NCBI GenBank assembly: GCA_964344145.1
Contig: CAYFME010000002.1
Coordinates: 1-64,000, forward strand
Length of the DNA stretch: 64,000 bases
Origin: JABJOE01 sp964344145
GTDB lineage: Bacteria > Patescibacteriota > Patescibacteriia > UBA9934
Reading direction: 5' to 3'
A model generated the notes under the pieces. That model made no database searches and had not been told where the DNA came from. It was given only the letters and a program-made list of their open reading frames with translations. Position numbers and translations under genes: made by a program. Numbering within the stretch: position 1 is the stretch's first letter; each line of letters begins with the position of its first letter. This document shows positions 24,202-32,142 of the stretch, in pieces.

Positions 24202-25431
24202 ATGAAGGCTCATCACAAGCAGTCGTTCCCGTTGTCTTCTCATCGATTCGACATTCGTCATCTCGGCGCCTTCCCGGCGCTTGCTTCGCATCGCGTGATC
24301 GCCATGGCGGCATCGACGTTGATCGGGATGTTCTTCCCAATTTTCTTGTACGAGTTTTTGGGTATGAACCTCACGTTGTTCTTTTTGTGGTTTGCGATCG
24401 GTATGGTGATCCGTATTCCGTTGTTCGTGATCGGGGCGAAGATCTTCTCGCGCACGGGCCTCACTCTGGCGATGGTCATTGGTACGATCATGTGGGCGGT
24501 GTACTACATGGGGGCGTACATGCTTGAGACGGCTCCAGACTTTTATCCGTCGCTCGTGTTGCTTACTTCGTTTGTGGCTTTGGCTATTTGCCACGCGTTT
24601 TACTGGTCGCCATTTCATGTTGACTTTGCGAAGTTTTCAAAGAAAGGCCGTCGAGGACATCAGATCGGTATCCTCTACGCCCTACAACGATTGCTCAGCG
24701 TGCTTGGACCGATCGCCGGTGGATTCATCATCGCAACATATTCGTACGACGTCGCCTTTCTCGTGGGTATCCTTATCGTCTTTTTGTCGATGATTCCGTT
24801 TGCGTTCTTGCCGCGCACAGACGTGCAGTATGAGTTTGGATTTGTGGAGACGTTTCAAAAGATGTTCTCCAAAAAGTATCGCTATCTCACGCTGTCGATG
24901 TTTGCTTATGGCGTGGAGACGATCGCCGCGTACGCGATTTGGCCGGTGTTTTTGTTTGTTGTGTTCAAAGGTGACTATCTTGAGGTCGGCATCTTCTCGT
25001 CGGTGATTGTGCTCATCAGTATGTTGTTGCAGGTATTCATGGGGAATCTCACCGATAAGAAGCGTCCGAAGAAGTTGTTGAAGTTCGGCGTTGATATCTA
25101 TGCGTTGGGATGGATTGCTAAGGCGTTTGTCGAGTCAGTGACGGGCGTGTTCGCGGCTGCAACATTCCATACGTTTGGATCGATTATGATGCGCACGCCA
25201 CTTGATACGATGATGTATCAGAAGGCGGCGGACAGCGGTCATTACGTGGATGAGTTCACAACGATTCGTGAAATCGCATTGACGTTCGGTCGTGTTTTCT
25301 TGCTGCTCGTGATGATGGTGCTTGCGCCATACGTCTCGCTTTCCTATGCCTTTTTGATCGCCGGCGTTGCAAGCTTGGCGATTACGTTGTTTGCGCGCGT
25401 GAAGGTGGGCGAGGATTTCGATAAGATTTAG
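24202..25431 (+). CDS. MFS-type transporter
   Basis: A 409-residue membrane protein with about eleven or twelve hydrophobic helices in two halves, separated by a charged loop near residues 195-225 (PRTDVQYEFGFVETFQKMFSKKYRYL). FMGNLTDKKRPKKLLKFG matches the conserved MFS loop between helices. Substrate unknown. It is followed after 4 nt by comEC. Confidence 0.75.
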   Translation: MKAHHKQSFPLSSHRFDIRHLGAFPALASHRVIAMAASTLIGMFFPIFLYEFLGMNLTLFFLWFAIGMVIRIPLFVIGAKIFSRTGLTLAMVIGTIMWAVYYMGAYMLETAPDFYPSLVLLTSFVALAICHAFYWSPFHVDFAKFSKKGRRGHQIGILYALQRLLSVLGPIAGGFIIATYSYDVAFLVGILIVFLSMIPFAFLPRTDVQYEFGFVETFQKMFSKKYRYLTLSMFAYGVETIAAYAIWPVFLFVVFKGDYLEVGIFSSVIVLISMLLQVFMGNLTDKKRPKKLLKFGVDIYALGWIAKAFVESVTGVFAAATFHTFGSIMMRTPLDTMMYQKAADSGHYVDEFTTIREIALTFGRVFLLLVMMVLAPYVSLSYAFLIAGVASLAITLFARVKVGEDFDKI

Positions 25432-25435
25432 CTTC

Positions 25436-26773
25436 ATGAAAAGAGGAGAGAGATTCAAACGCTGGTTTTATGATTGGCGCACGCCTTCGCGGTTGCTGCG
25501 CGTTGTTTGCGTTGTGTTGTTGATTGTTGCGTTGGGTCGAGCTATTGCGCCCTATCGTGTCCACGAATCGACTGCCGACGCGACGCAACGTGTCGAAGCG
25601 ACAATCGAGCGCGTAGAGGTCGCGGATGATCAGCAGAAGTTGACGCTGGACTCTGGCATCTTGGCCTTTGTGCCGCGCTATCCGTCGCTTGCGTACGGCG
25701 ATTACGTGCGGTTGATGTGTGAGCTTGCCGCACCCGAGCCATTCGATGGATTTGCGTACGATCGTTATCTTGCCGCCAAAGGTATTCATACATTGTGCTT
25801 TGCGCGTCAAACGCCGATCGTGATCGAGCATGATCAAGGCACTGTTGTGATGGGTACGTTGCAGAGCGTGCGCTCGACATTCCTTCATCAGATCGACTTG
25901 ACCTTTGGCGAGCCGCACGGGTCACTTCTGGCTGGATTATTGTTTGGCGAGAAGCGATTTTCTGATGCATGGGAAGAGCGTTTCGTGAGAACCGGCACCT
26001 CTCACATTGTTGCCGCATCAGGCTACAATGTTGCGATGGTCGCCATGATTGCCGGGGTTGTGTTGGCGGGATTGGGCATTCGTCGCAAGCGCGCCTTTGC
26101 GTTTTTGCTTGCGGCGATTGCTGGCTACGCCCTGTTCGCGGCACTGGAGACGGCAGTGGTTCGCGCGGCGATCATGGCAATCTTGGTCGTTTGCTCACAA
26201 CAGGTCGGTCGCAAAACAACCATGACCAACGCCCTGCTCCTCACCGCGGCGATCATGCTCACGGTCAATCCGCGACTCCTGTTTGACGACGTAGCGTTCT
26301 CCTTATCATTTCTTTCAACGATCGGATTGATCTATCTTGCCCCGCACTGGCAGCAACGATGGACCTGGATGCCAGAGCGATGGTTGATTCGTGAGTCGTT
26401 TACGTCAACGCTGGCGGCGACGCTTATGAGTTTGCCGATTCTGCTGTTTCAGTTTGGTCGGGTCTCGCTTATTAGTGTCATCACTAATGTCCTTATCTTG
26501 CCGACGATCCCGTTTGTGATGGCCAGCGGTGCAATGGCGACGATGACATCGTTCGTGTCGCTCGACGTCGCTCGGGTGCTGAGTTTGCCGGCGGTGGCGG
26601 GGCTGAACTGGATGCTCTGGATTGTGAAGGTGAGTGCGGAGGTGCCTTTGTATCTTCCCGTGCCGATCGTTATCGCTGTCGTGCTGTTCGTCGGCTGGCT
26701 TATTCTTATCAAACGTCTATGGATGCAAAACGTTTTGCCAAACAGGCTGGTGCCGCTTGCGCCATCGCATTGA
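25436..26773 (+). CDS. comEC: ComEC/Rec2 DNA-uptake channel, membrane part
   Basis: A 445-residue protein carrying the N-terminal OB-like domain (about residues 45-140) and the Competence domain, with the hallmark GTSHIVAASGYNVAMVA and about eight membrane helices. ComEC passes single-stranded DNA across the cytoplasmic membrane in natural transformation. In most bacteria the metallo-beta-lactamase domain is fused at the C-terminus; here it is in a second, overlapping ORF in the -1 frame. This may be a true split, a programmed frameshift or a sequencing error. Confidence 0.88.
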   Translation: MKRGERFKRWFYDWRTPSRLLRVVCVVLLIVALGRAIAPYRVHESTADATQRVEATIERVEVADDQQKLTLDSGILAFVPRYPSLAYGDYVRLMCELAAPEPFDGFAYDRYLAAKGIHTLCFARQTPIVIEHDQGTVVMGTLQSVRSTFLHQIDLTFGEPHGSLLAGLLFGEKRFSDAWEERFVRTGTSHIVAASGYNVAMVAMIAGVVLAGLGIRRKRAFAFLLAAIAGYALFAALETAVVRAAIMAILVVCSQQVGRKTTMTNALLLTAAIMLTVNPRLLFDDVAFSLSFLSTIGLIYLAPHWQQRWTWMPERWLIRESFTSTLAATLMSLPILLFQFGRVSLISVITNVLILPTIPFVMASGAMATMTSFVSLDVARVLSLPAVAGLNWMLWIVKVSAEVPLYLPVPIVIAVVLFVGWLILIKRLWMQNVLPNRLVPLAPSH

Positions 26774-27543
26774 TCGCGATTGCGCCGTGGCTGACGCATG
26801 GGCTCATGCCGTGGAATAGCGGGTGCGTTGTTTGGGTGTTCGATGTTGGTCAAGGTGACAGCCAGTTTATTGATTGCCCTGATGGCCAGGTGTTGATTGA
26901 TGGCGGACCATCGGGGGAGATCGTCGAGCATCTTACGCGCGTGATGGCACCGTGGGATCGAACCATCGATGTTGTGGTGAATACGCATCCGCATGCCGAT
27001 CACGTCACCGGACTCTTGTCCGTACTCGAGCGCTACGAGGTTGGCGAGGTGTGGGTGAGTGGTCAGGCGTATCACTCGCAGGTGTTTGGATTATTTAACA
27101 ATGCGTCGGCATATGATCAACGCCTTGTTCGGACGGGTGATATGATTGATCTGGGCGATGATGTCACGTTGGAGGTTCTATGGCCGGACGTTTCACTGGG
27201 CGGTCAGTACATCGATGATCCGAACGAAGGTTCGATCGTCACTTTGTTAAGCGTCCGCGATCGGACAATGTTGTTTACAGGTGATATCGGTGTTGAGCAG
27301 GAACGTACGTTGATCGAAGATATTGGTCAGATCGACGTTTTGAAGGTCGGCCATCAAGGTAGCCTGACGTCATCTGATCCGACGTTTTTGGAGGCGATTG
27401 ATCCAGAGCTCGCGATCATCTCGGTAGGGGAGAATAGCTATGGCCATCCACATCCTGTTGTTGTGGATCGATTCGAGCGACTGGGTATTCCGCTTCTGCG
27501 TACGGACTTGGACGGTTCCGTGAGGATTGACCTGAACGATTAA
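26719..27543 (+). CDS. ComEC metallo-beta-lactamase domain as a separate ORF
   Basis: A 274-residue protein overlapping comEC by 55 nt. A hydrophobic helix (about residues 10-28) precedes VFDVGQGDSQFIDC, the start of the ComEC-type MBL domain, and the metal motif HPHADH (His90, His92, Asp94, His95), then LLFTGDIG and VGHQGS. In transformable bacteria this domain is proposed to degrade the non-transported DNA strand. The N-terminal helix would let it stand alone as a membrane-anchored enzyme. Confidence 0.85.
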   Translation: MDAKRFAKQAGAACAIALIAIAPWLTHGLMPWNSGCVVWVFDVGQGDSQFIDCPDGQVLIDGGPSGEIVEHLTRVMAPWDRTIDVVVNTHPHADHVTGLLSVLERYEVGEVWVSGQAYHSQVFGLFNNASAYDQRLVRTGDMIDLGDDVTLEVLWPDVSLGGQYIDDPNEGSIVTLLSVRDRTMLFTGDIGVEQERTLIEDIGQIDVLKVGHQGSLTSSDPTFLEAIDPELAIISVGENSYGHPHPVVVDRFERLGIPLLRTDLDGSVRIDLND

Positions 27544-27555
27544 CTCTGCTAGACT
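27527..27555 (+). promoter_or_regulatory. Promoter of ndk
   Basis: TTGACC, 17-nt spacer, TAGACT, inside the end of the comEC MBL gene; leader about 11 nt. Confidence 0.7.
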
Positions 27556-27572
27556 TTGGCCAAACAAATTTT

Positions 27573-28040
27573 ATGAGCGATATTCAACGAACATTGGTGC
27601 TGATTAAGCCAGATGCCTTGCAACGAGAGTTGGTGGGACGGGTCCTTACACGCTTTGAGCAAAAAGGTCTTAAGGTTGTGGCAATGAAGATGGCGAATCT
27701 TGATGAGGCGACCCTTGAAGAGCATTACGGTCACTTGGCGGATAAGCCATTTTTCGGTGATCTCAAAAAGTTCATGATGCAAACGCCTGTTGTTGCATTG
27801 ATCCTCGAAGGACTGGACGTGATTGATGAGGTTCGCAAGATTGTGGGAGCAACAAATCCTCGTGAGGCTGATGCTGGAACGATCCGCGCGGATCTTTCCA
27901 TGAACGTGCCTTCAAACATGGTGCACGCATCAGATTCTCCAGATAGCGCCGATATTGAGATCAAGCGATTTTTCACTGATCCTGAGCTGTTTTCCTACGA
28001 AAAGCTAACAGATCGATTCCATTTTGGTGAGGGGATCTAA
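27573..28040 (+). CDS. ndk: Nucleoside diphosphate kinase
   Basis: A 155-residue enzyme that balances nucleoside triphosphate pools by phosphate transfer through a histidine. The start is LVLIKPDALQRELVG and the active site NMVHASDS has His118. Slightly longer than the usual 140-150 residues because of a short insert before PREADAGTIRAD. It has its own promoter and terminator. Confidence 0.95.
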   Translation: MSDIQRTLVLIKPDALQRELVGRVLTRFEQKGLKVVAMKMANLDEATLEEHYGHLADKPFFGDLKKFMMQTPVVALILEGLDVIDEVRKIVGATNPREADAGTIRADLSMNVPSNMVHASDSPDSADIEIKRFFTDPELFSYEKLTDRFHFGEGI

Positions 28041-28064
28041 ACCTGTGAACAAGCAGTGGAAAAG

Positions 28065-28089
28065 CGGTGGACAAGATCCGCCGTTTTTT
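28065..28089 (+). terminator. Terminator of ndk
   Basis: CGGTGG (28065-28070) with CCGCCG (28078-28083), then six T. Confidence 0.75.
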
Positions 28090-28116
28090 CCTTGCAGGCC
28101 CTTGACGAGAATGAGA

Positions 28117-28122
28117 TACTAT
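28117..28122 (+). promoter_or_regulatory. -10 box of the structured RNA
   Basis: TACTAT, the same -10 as the initiator tRNA gene at 63.2 kb. The -35 is unclear (TTGCAG at 28092 with 19-nt spacing). Transcription would start near 28128, at the first bases of the closing stem. Confidence 0.55.
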
Positions 28123-28126
28123 AAAT

Positions 28127-28401
28127 GCTTCAGGCAGGCAGTTATCGTAATTGGCCTAATTTACACTGAAAGGATCCGTGGATTCAATCGAATCATCTGC
28201 GAGTCTACGCAGTCTAGTCGTGCCCCTCGCGGGCATCGGCGGGGATCCAGCGGTCTTCTACGATCAAGCGGCGCCGTCTTGGGCCGGGGCCTATGCAAAC
28301 TGACTACAGCTTGCAAAGGCCCCCTCGCTCAATCGCCCGTCGGCTCGGTCGTATTGCCCACATGTGGCAGGGGACCATATTGCGGGCTGTCTGACTGAAG
28401 C
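28127..28401 (+). ncRNA. Structured non-coding RNA of unknown family
   Basis: The 435-bp gap between ndk and murA holds no plausible gene. Its ends pair: GCTTCAGGCAGGCAG (28127-28141) with CTGTCTGACTGAAGC (28387-28401), 14 of 15 pairs counting one G-T. Inside are several hairpins: GATTC/GAATC, CTGCG/CGCAG, GTGCCC/GGGCAT, a long one GGGGCC-TA-TGCAA with TTGCA-AA-GGCCCC, and TGCC/GGCA. A -10 box lies at the 5' end and a strong terminator 8 nt after the 3' end. I looked for landmarks of tmRNA, RNase P RNA, 6S and SRP RNA and found none, so the family stays open. Confidence 0.7.
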
Positions 28402-28409
28402 ACCAAAGA

Positions 28410-28436
28410 GAAAAAACGCCGAAAGGCGGTTTTTTC
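28410..28436 (+). terminator. Terminator of the structured RNA
   Basis: GAAAAAACGCC, loop GAAA, GGCGGTTTTTTC: a perfect 11-bp stem with T run. Confidence 0.9.
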
Positions 28437-28465
28437 TTTACTCTAAGGACAGCTCGCGGTATCCT
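28437..28465 (+). promoter_or_regulatory. Promoter of murA
   Basis: TTTACT, 17-nt spacer, TATCCT; the leader would be about 4 nt. Confidence 0.5.
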
Positions 28466-28475
28466 TACCACACGT

Positions 28476-29771
28476 ATGGAAAAACTCTTTGTTACGGGCG
28501 GCAAGCCTCTCAAAGGTCGGGTCAAAATCGCAGGAGCAAAAAACGCGGCATCCAAGATGATGATCGCTTCTTTGTTAACCGACGAACCCGTTACGCTCAC
28601 CAACATGCCACTGCAGCAGGAAACGGACATCGCGCGCGAGCTCGTGGAGATGTTTGGCGCAACGACTTCTGTTCACGACCACACGGTTGAGCTGCGAACG
28701 CAGACGATCGAGAACACGAATGCGATGAAACTCACACGCAAGAATCGTCTGTCGATTCTTACGGTGGCGCCGTTGTTGCATCGCGCTGGCGAAGCGCATG
28801 TTCCCAAACCCGAAGGCGACAAGATCGGGCCTCGGCCCGTGAACTATCATCTTGAGGCGCTCAAGAACATGGGAGCAACAGTTGAAGAAAAAGACGATGA
28901 GTTTGTCGTAACGGCGCCGGATGGACTCAAGGGGGCGTTGATCGAGCTTGAGTATCCGTCCGTCGGTGCAACCGAGACGATTTTGTTTGCAGCCGTCATG
29001 GCAGAGGGGCGAACCGTGATCAAGAATGCGGCGATTGAGCCGGAGATCATCTCGCTGATCATGATGTTGCAGAAGATGGGAGCTATCATCGGCCGCGGTG
29101 TTGGGCGTCAGATTGAAATTGTCGGCGTGAAGAAGATGACTGGATGTACGCATCGCGTGATCGCTGATCGGCTCGAGGCGGCGTCGTTTGCCTGCTTGGC
29201 GCTCGCGACGCGCGGGGAGATTTTCTGCGAGGGCGCAGGACACTCGGCAATGATCACGTTCCTCAACTCCGTGCGTTTGATCGGTGGAGAATATGAAGTG
29301 ACGCCGGATGGCGTTTGGTTCCGAGGCGCCGACACCTATAAAGGCATTCAGCTTGAGACCGATACGCATCCCGGTTTTGCTACCGACTGGCAGCAGCCGT
29401 TTGTGGTGGTTCTCACGCAAGCGGACGGAACATCGGTCGTGCACGAGACCGTGTATCAGGAACGATTCGGCTACACCGAGACGCTTAAACGCATGGGTGC
29501 GGACGTGACGTTGTTTAACAGTTGCCTTGGAGAGCTGCCATGTCGCTTTAAAGATCAGAACTATCAGCACTCGGCAGTGATCAAGGGTCCAAACAAGCTG
29601 ACAGCAACGGAGATGACGGTGCCAGACATCCGCGCTGGCCTCGCGTACGTTGTTGCAGCGCTTGTCGCCGAGGGTGAGTCAACGATCGATGGCGTGCATC
29701 ACCTCGAGCGCGGCTATGAGGATCTTTACGGCAAGTTGTCATCCATCGGCGCGCAGATAAGAGTTGAATAG
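28476..29771 (+). CDS. murA: UDP-N-acetylglucosamine enolpyruvyl transferase, Cys115Asp type
   Basis: A 431-residue enzyme for the first committed step of peptidoglycan synthesis, adding enolpyruvate to UDP-GlcNAc. KNAASKMM near residue 22 and RPVNYHLEAL are family marks. In the active loop, the usual Cys115 of E. coli MurA is Asp115 (KPEGDKIGPRP). The same change occurs naturally in mycobacteria and chlamydiae and gives fosfomycin resistance. It implies that the cell makes a peptidoglycan wall, in line with the D,D-carboxypeptidase at 57.9 kb. Confidence 0.95.
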   Translation: MEKLFVTGGKPLKGRVKIAGAKNAASKMMIASLLTDEPVTLTNMPLQQETDIARELVEMFGATTSVHDHTVELRTQTIENTNAMKLTRKNRLSILTVAPLLHRAGEAHVPKPEGDKIGPRPVNYHLEALKNMGATVEEKDDEFVVTAPDGLKGALIELEYPSVGATETILFAAVMAEGRTVIKNAAIEPEIISLIMMLQKMGAIIGRGVGRQIEIVGVKKMTGCTHRVIADRLEAASFACLALATRGEIFCEGAGHSAMITFLNSVRLIGGEYEVTPDGVWFRGADTYKGIQLETDTHPGFATDWQQPFVVVLTQADGTSVVHETVYQERFGYTETLKRMGADVTLFNSCLGELPCRFKDQNYQHSAVIKGPNKLTATEMTVPDIRAGLAYVVAALVAEGESTIDGVHHLERGYEDLYGKLSSIGAQIRVE

Positions 29772-29772
29772 T

Positions 29773-30426
29773 ATGTTCATCGGACTGCTTGCCTCACAAC
29801 CAATGCTCGCATTGATTTGGCTCATCGTTATTTTAATGTCGCTCACGGTGCACGAGTTTGCCCACGCGCTTGTCGGACTTAAGCTCGGCGATCGTACAGC
29901 CGAGGCAATGGGGCGTGTAACTCTCAATCCGATGGCGCACATCGATTGGGTTGGATTTATTCCGTTGCTGCTTTTGGGATTTGGTTGGGCTAAGCCGGTG
30001 CCGTTTAATCCGTACAACTTGAAGGATCCAAAGTGGGACTCGGTGAAGATTGCACTCGCTGGACCGGCATCGAATTTACTTTTGGCTGTCGTGGCCGCCG
30101 GCATCTTTCGAGGACTGACATCCGCGGGAATGATTGGATTTGATAATGCCTTGTCGTTTTTCCTCGTCCTGCTGATCATCATCAATCTGTATCTTCTTTT
30201 CTTTAACATTGTGCCGATTTATCCGTTGGATGGGTCGAAATTGCTTGATGCACTTTTAGTAAAGCCGCAGCACCAGCGCCTGCGCCAGCAAATCGCGATG
30301 TACGGTCCACGCGCGTTGTTGATTTTAGTAATCCTCGCGTTGATGACAAACTATAATGTCTTTTTCTTTGTCAGCGCTCCATCAGAGTATTTGTGTGAAG
30401 TGCTGATTGGACAGCGGTGTTTCTAA
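29773..30426 (+). CDS. Site-2-protease (M50) family membrane metalloprotease
   Basis: A 217-residue membrane protein with HEFAH (residues 27-31) in the first helices and the third-ligand region NIVPIYPLDGSKLL near residue 160, as in the small M50B peptidases. No PDZ domain is present. These enzymes cut within membrane helices, often to release regulators. It starts 1 nt after the murA stop (TAGTATG). Confidence 0.88.
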   Translation: MFIGLLASQPMLALIWLIVILMSLTVHEFAHALVGLKLGDRTAEAMGRVTLNPMAHIDWVGFIPLLLLGFGWAKPVPFNPYNLKDPKWDSVKIALAGPASNLLLAVVAAGIFRGLTSAGMIGFDNALSFFLVLLIIINLYLLFFNIVPIYPLDGSKLLDALLVKPQHQRLRQQIAMYGPRALLILVILALMTNYNVFFFVSAPSEYLCEVLIGQRCF

Positions 30427-30439
30427 TGTGAATGCACGA

Positions 30440-30466
30440 CACCCCGGACCGAGTAGGTCCAGGGTG
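30440..30466 (-). terminator. Hairpin terminator of cassette C6
   Basis: Minus strand CACCCTGGACC, loop TACTC, GGTCCGGGGTG; tail TCGTGCATTCAC, nearly the C5 tail. Confidence 0.75.
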
Positions 30467-30483
30467 TGCGGGAACGGGGCGGT

Positions 30484-31512
30484 TCAGCCGCCTTGTTTTT
30501 GTCGAGCAGCCGCCTTGCGGCGAACGCGCGCGAGGGCGTCCTCCGTGGAGCCGGCGCTGTCGACCTCCGCGTCGGCGATGGCGCGTTGGGACATCTCGTC
30601 GGATCGTGCGTCGGCGCGTGCTTCGCTTTGCTGGGCGGTCGTGGCGCGAACACGCTCGGTGAGGCGCGCGAACTGGCGACCGATCTCGCCATGCGTGTAC
30701 TCAGCGTCACGCTGCGCGAGGCGAAGCTCTGACTCCGCCAGGTCCAGCCAGTCAAGGCACTCCTGCACCTCGGCATCGGCCTGGCGCAGCAGTTCCTCGA
30801 AGCGCTCGATGTTGCGGATCGTCCGCTTGAGCTTCTCGAGCAGACCTCCCTGTGCCGTCTTCGGGTCGTAGCGTTCCAGGTCGCGCTGTGTTGCCACGAT
30901 GTCGGCACGGAGGCGATGACGTAGCTCGAGCAGACCAGGAAGGAGATCGTCGAGCACTTCGTCGATCATCTTGCGCTCGGCGTCGAAGCCTTCGGCCGGC
31001 AGCGCGTCGTTGAGCTCTGCAGCGAACTTGCGCGCCTTGGCCATGATCGCCTTGTCGCGGTTCGCGAAGGCGTCGAGCTTGGCGTTGAGCGCGTTGCTGG
31101 CCATGGTCGCGAGCGCGCGCAGCGGCTTGACCAGAGCGACGTTGCCGGCGGCGGCGATCTGTTTGAGCGCCCAGGTCAGGAGCTTGACGAGGTTGCGCCA
31201 GGCGATCGTCGTCACCAGCGCGCTGAGCATGAAGCCCAGGTACATCAGGGTCTGCTCGAAGACGATCTGCCACTGGGCGTCGGGCACTCCCTTCAGGAAG
31301 GTCAGGAAGAGTGCGAGGAGCGATACAATGAGTGGGATGATGAACGTGACGATGCCGAGCCCCTCGCCAAACGAGTTCTCCTTGGCGTTGTCGGCTCGGT
31401 ATGCGCCCCACAGCGTGATGATGGCGATGATCGCCGGCCACGCCAGGTACCAGAACCCAGCGTTTCCGAGATCCATGATCGTCGTCCACGTGGTTGGGTC
31501 CATGAGTTCCAA
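30484..31512 (-). CDS. Cassette C6: GC-rich membrane protein with long coiled coil
   Basis: A 342-residue protein with three hydrophobic segments in the first 110 residues (WYLAWPAIIAIITLWG; IVTFIIPLIVSLLALFLTFL; LMYLGFMLSALVTTI), then about 220 residues of charged, heptad-rich helix that should form a coiled coil (EVLDDLLPGLLELRHRLRAD, LKRTIRNIERFEELLRQAD). I start it at TTG 31512, which has GGAG at the right distance; ATG 31503 is the alternative. Family unknown. It is the largest cassette product, and its promoter has an inverted repeat between -35 and -10. Confidence 0.75.
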   Translation of the reverse strand: MELMDPTTWTTIMDLGNAGFWYLAWPAIIAIITLWGAYRADNAKENSFGEGLGIVTFIIPLIVSLLALFLTFLKGVPDAQWQIVFEQTLMYLGFMLSALVTTIAWRNLVKLLTWALKQIAAAGNVALVKPLRALATMASNALNAKLDAFANRDKAIMAKARKFAAELNDALPAEGFDAERKMIDEVLDDLLPGLLELRHRLRADIVATQRDLERYDPKTAQGGLLEKLKRTIRNIERFEELLRQADAEVQECLDWLDLAESELRLAQRDAEYTHGEIGRQFARLTERVRATTAQQSEARADARSDEMSQRAIADAEVDSAGSTEDALARVRRKAAARQKQGG

Positions 31513-31548
31513 GGCAATCTCCAGCTTGGGGTGAAAGGACAGAAAAGT

Positions 31549-31577
31549 ACCTTAGGCCAGAGATGGCCTAATGTCAA
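31549..31577 (-). promoter_or_regulatory. Promoter of cassette C6 with built-in inverted repeat
   Basis: Minus strand TTGACA (31572-31577), 17-nt spacer, TAAGGT (31549-31554). A perfect inverted repeat, TTAGGCC-6 nt-GGCCTAA (31552-31571), fills the space between the boxes, as an operator would. Confidence 0.7.
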
Positions 31578-31586
31578 TAAAGCAGC

Positions 31587-31636
31587 AACGCACCCGAGGA
31601 GAGTGCGCTGCGTAGGGCGGCGGTCTCGGGTGCGTT
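31587..31636 (-). terminator. Hairpin terminator of cassette C7
   Basis: A 12-bp perfect stem AACGCACCCGAG with CTCGGGTGCGTT around a 26-nt loop; tail GCTGCTTTATT. Confidence 0.75.
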
Positions 31637-31644
31637 CGGTTGGC

Positions 31645-31959
31645 CTAGCCGACGACCGTGAGGTCGGGCTCGGCCGCGCGGTCCCGCCACGTCGGGGCGC
31701 GCGCGGGCGTACCGCCGAAGCGATGGACGTCCATGCAGCGGCCGACATGACCCCGGTACTCCCCGAGCCGGTCGGAATAGTCCTGAATCGCGAGGGCCAC
31801 CGCAGCGTGGGAGATCCGCTTGTCGACGATGAGCGCGACGAGCATATCGGCCGTGGCGAGGTCCTCAGGCGTTCCGCGGCGAATGGCCAGGGTGCGTCGC
31901 AAGACGGCGCACAAGGTCCGCAGCTCGTCTCGGATTCCGGGGGTGTGGTGGGTGCGCAT
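31645..31959 (-). CDS. Cassette C7: GC-rich 104-residue protein of unknown family
   Basis: A small basic, mainly helical protein (MRTHHTPGIRDELRTLCAVLRRTLAIRRG ... DMLVALIVDKRISHAAVALAIQDYSDRLGEYRGHVGR) with a proline-rich, probably disordered tail. No family recognised and no membrane segment. A good Shine-Dalgarno sequence, TAGGAG, precedes the ATG. It is the middle one of three tandem minus-strand cassettes, each with its own promoter and terminator. Confidence 0.65.
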   Translation of the reverse strand: MRTHHTPGIRDELRTLCAVLRRTLAIRRGTPEDLATADMLVALIVDKRISHAAVALAIQDYSDRLGEYRGHVGRCMDVHRFGGTPARAPTWRDRAAEPDLTVVG

Positions 31960-32004
31960 GGCACTCCTAGGAAAGAGGTGTACAGAGTGTCTTGGAGACG
32001 TCCC

Positions 32005-32033
32005 AATCTATCACAAAGGACGCCCCCTGTCAA
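32005..32033 (-). promoter_or_regulatory. Promoter of cassette C7
   Basis: Minus strand TTGACA, 17-nt spacer, TAGATT. Confidence 0.8.
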
Positions 32034-32047
32034 CCCGTTCGTATTCT

Positions 32048-32127
32048 GTCGCTTTCGTCACGATCGCGCCAAAAGTGACAAAATTCAAATGCGGCAGATT
32101 TCGCACGATCGTTTAAAATCCGCCGCA
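32048..32127. repeat. Pair of GATC-centred palindromes
   Basis: A 32-bp imperfect palindrome at 32048-32079 (arms GTCGCTTT and AAAGTGAC) and a 38-bp one at 32090-32127 (arms TGCGGCAGATTT and AAATCCGCCGCA). Both have CGATCG at their exact centre, and the centres are 45 bp apart. The second is identical at 37 of 38 positions to 49719-49756; the first resembles 49766-49797. They lie between the C7 promoter and the C8 terminator. Confidence 0.85.
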
Positions 32128-32142
32128 CGCAAAAAGCGCAAC

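Noticed and set aside
28127..28401. tmRNA, RNase P RNA, SRP RNA or 6S RNA
   Set aside because: The GGTTCRANTC arm and tag frame of tmRNA, the GAGGAAAGTCC of RNase P, the GGAAGGAAGCA loop of SRP RNA and a 6S-like central bubble were all looked for and not seen.
30752..31489. A 245-residue ORF in another frame of cassette C6
   Set aside because: Low-complexity Arg-rich translation of the same GC-rich strand; the C6 frame has membrane helices, a coiled coil and a ribosome site.
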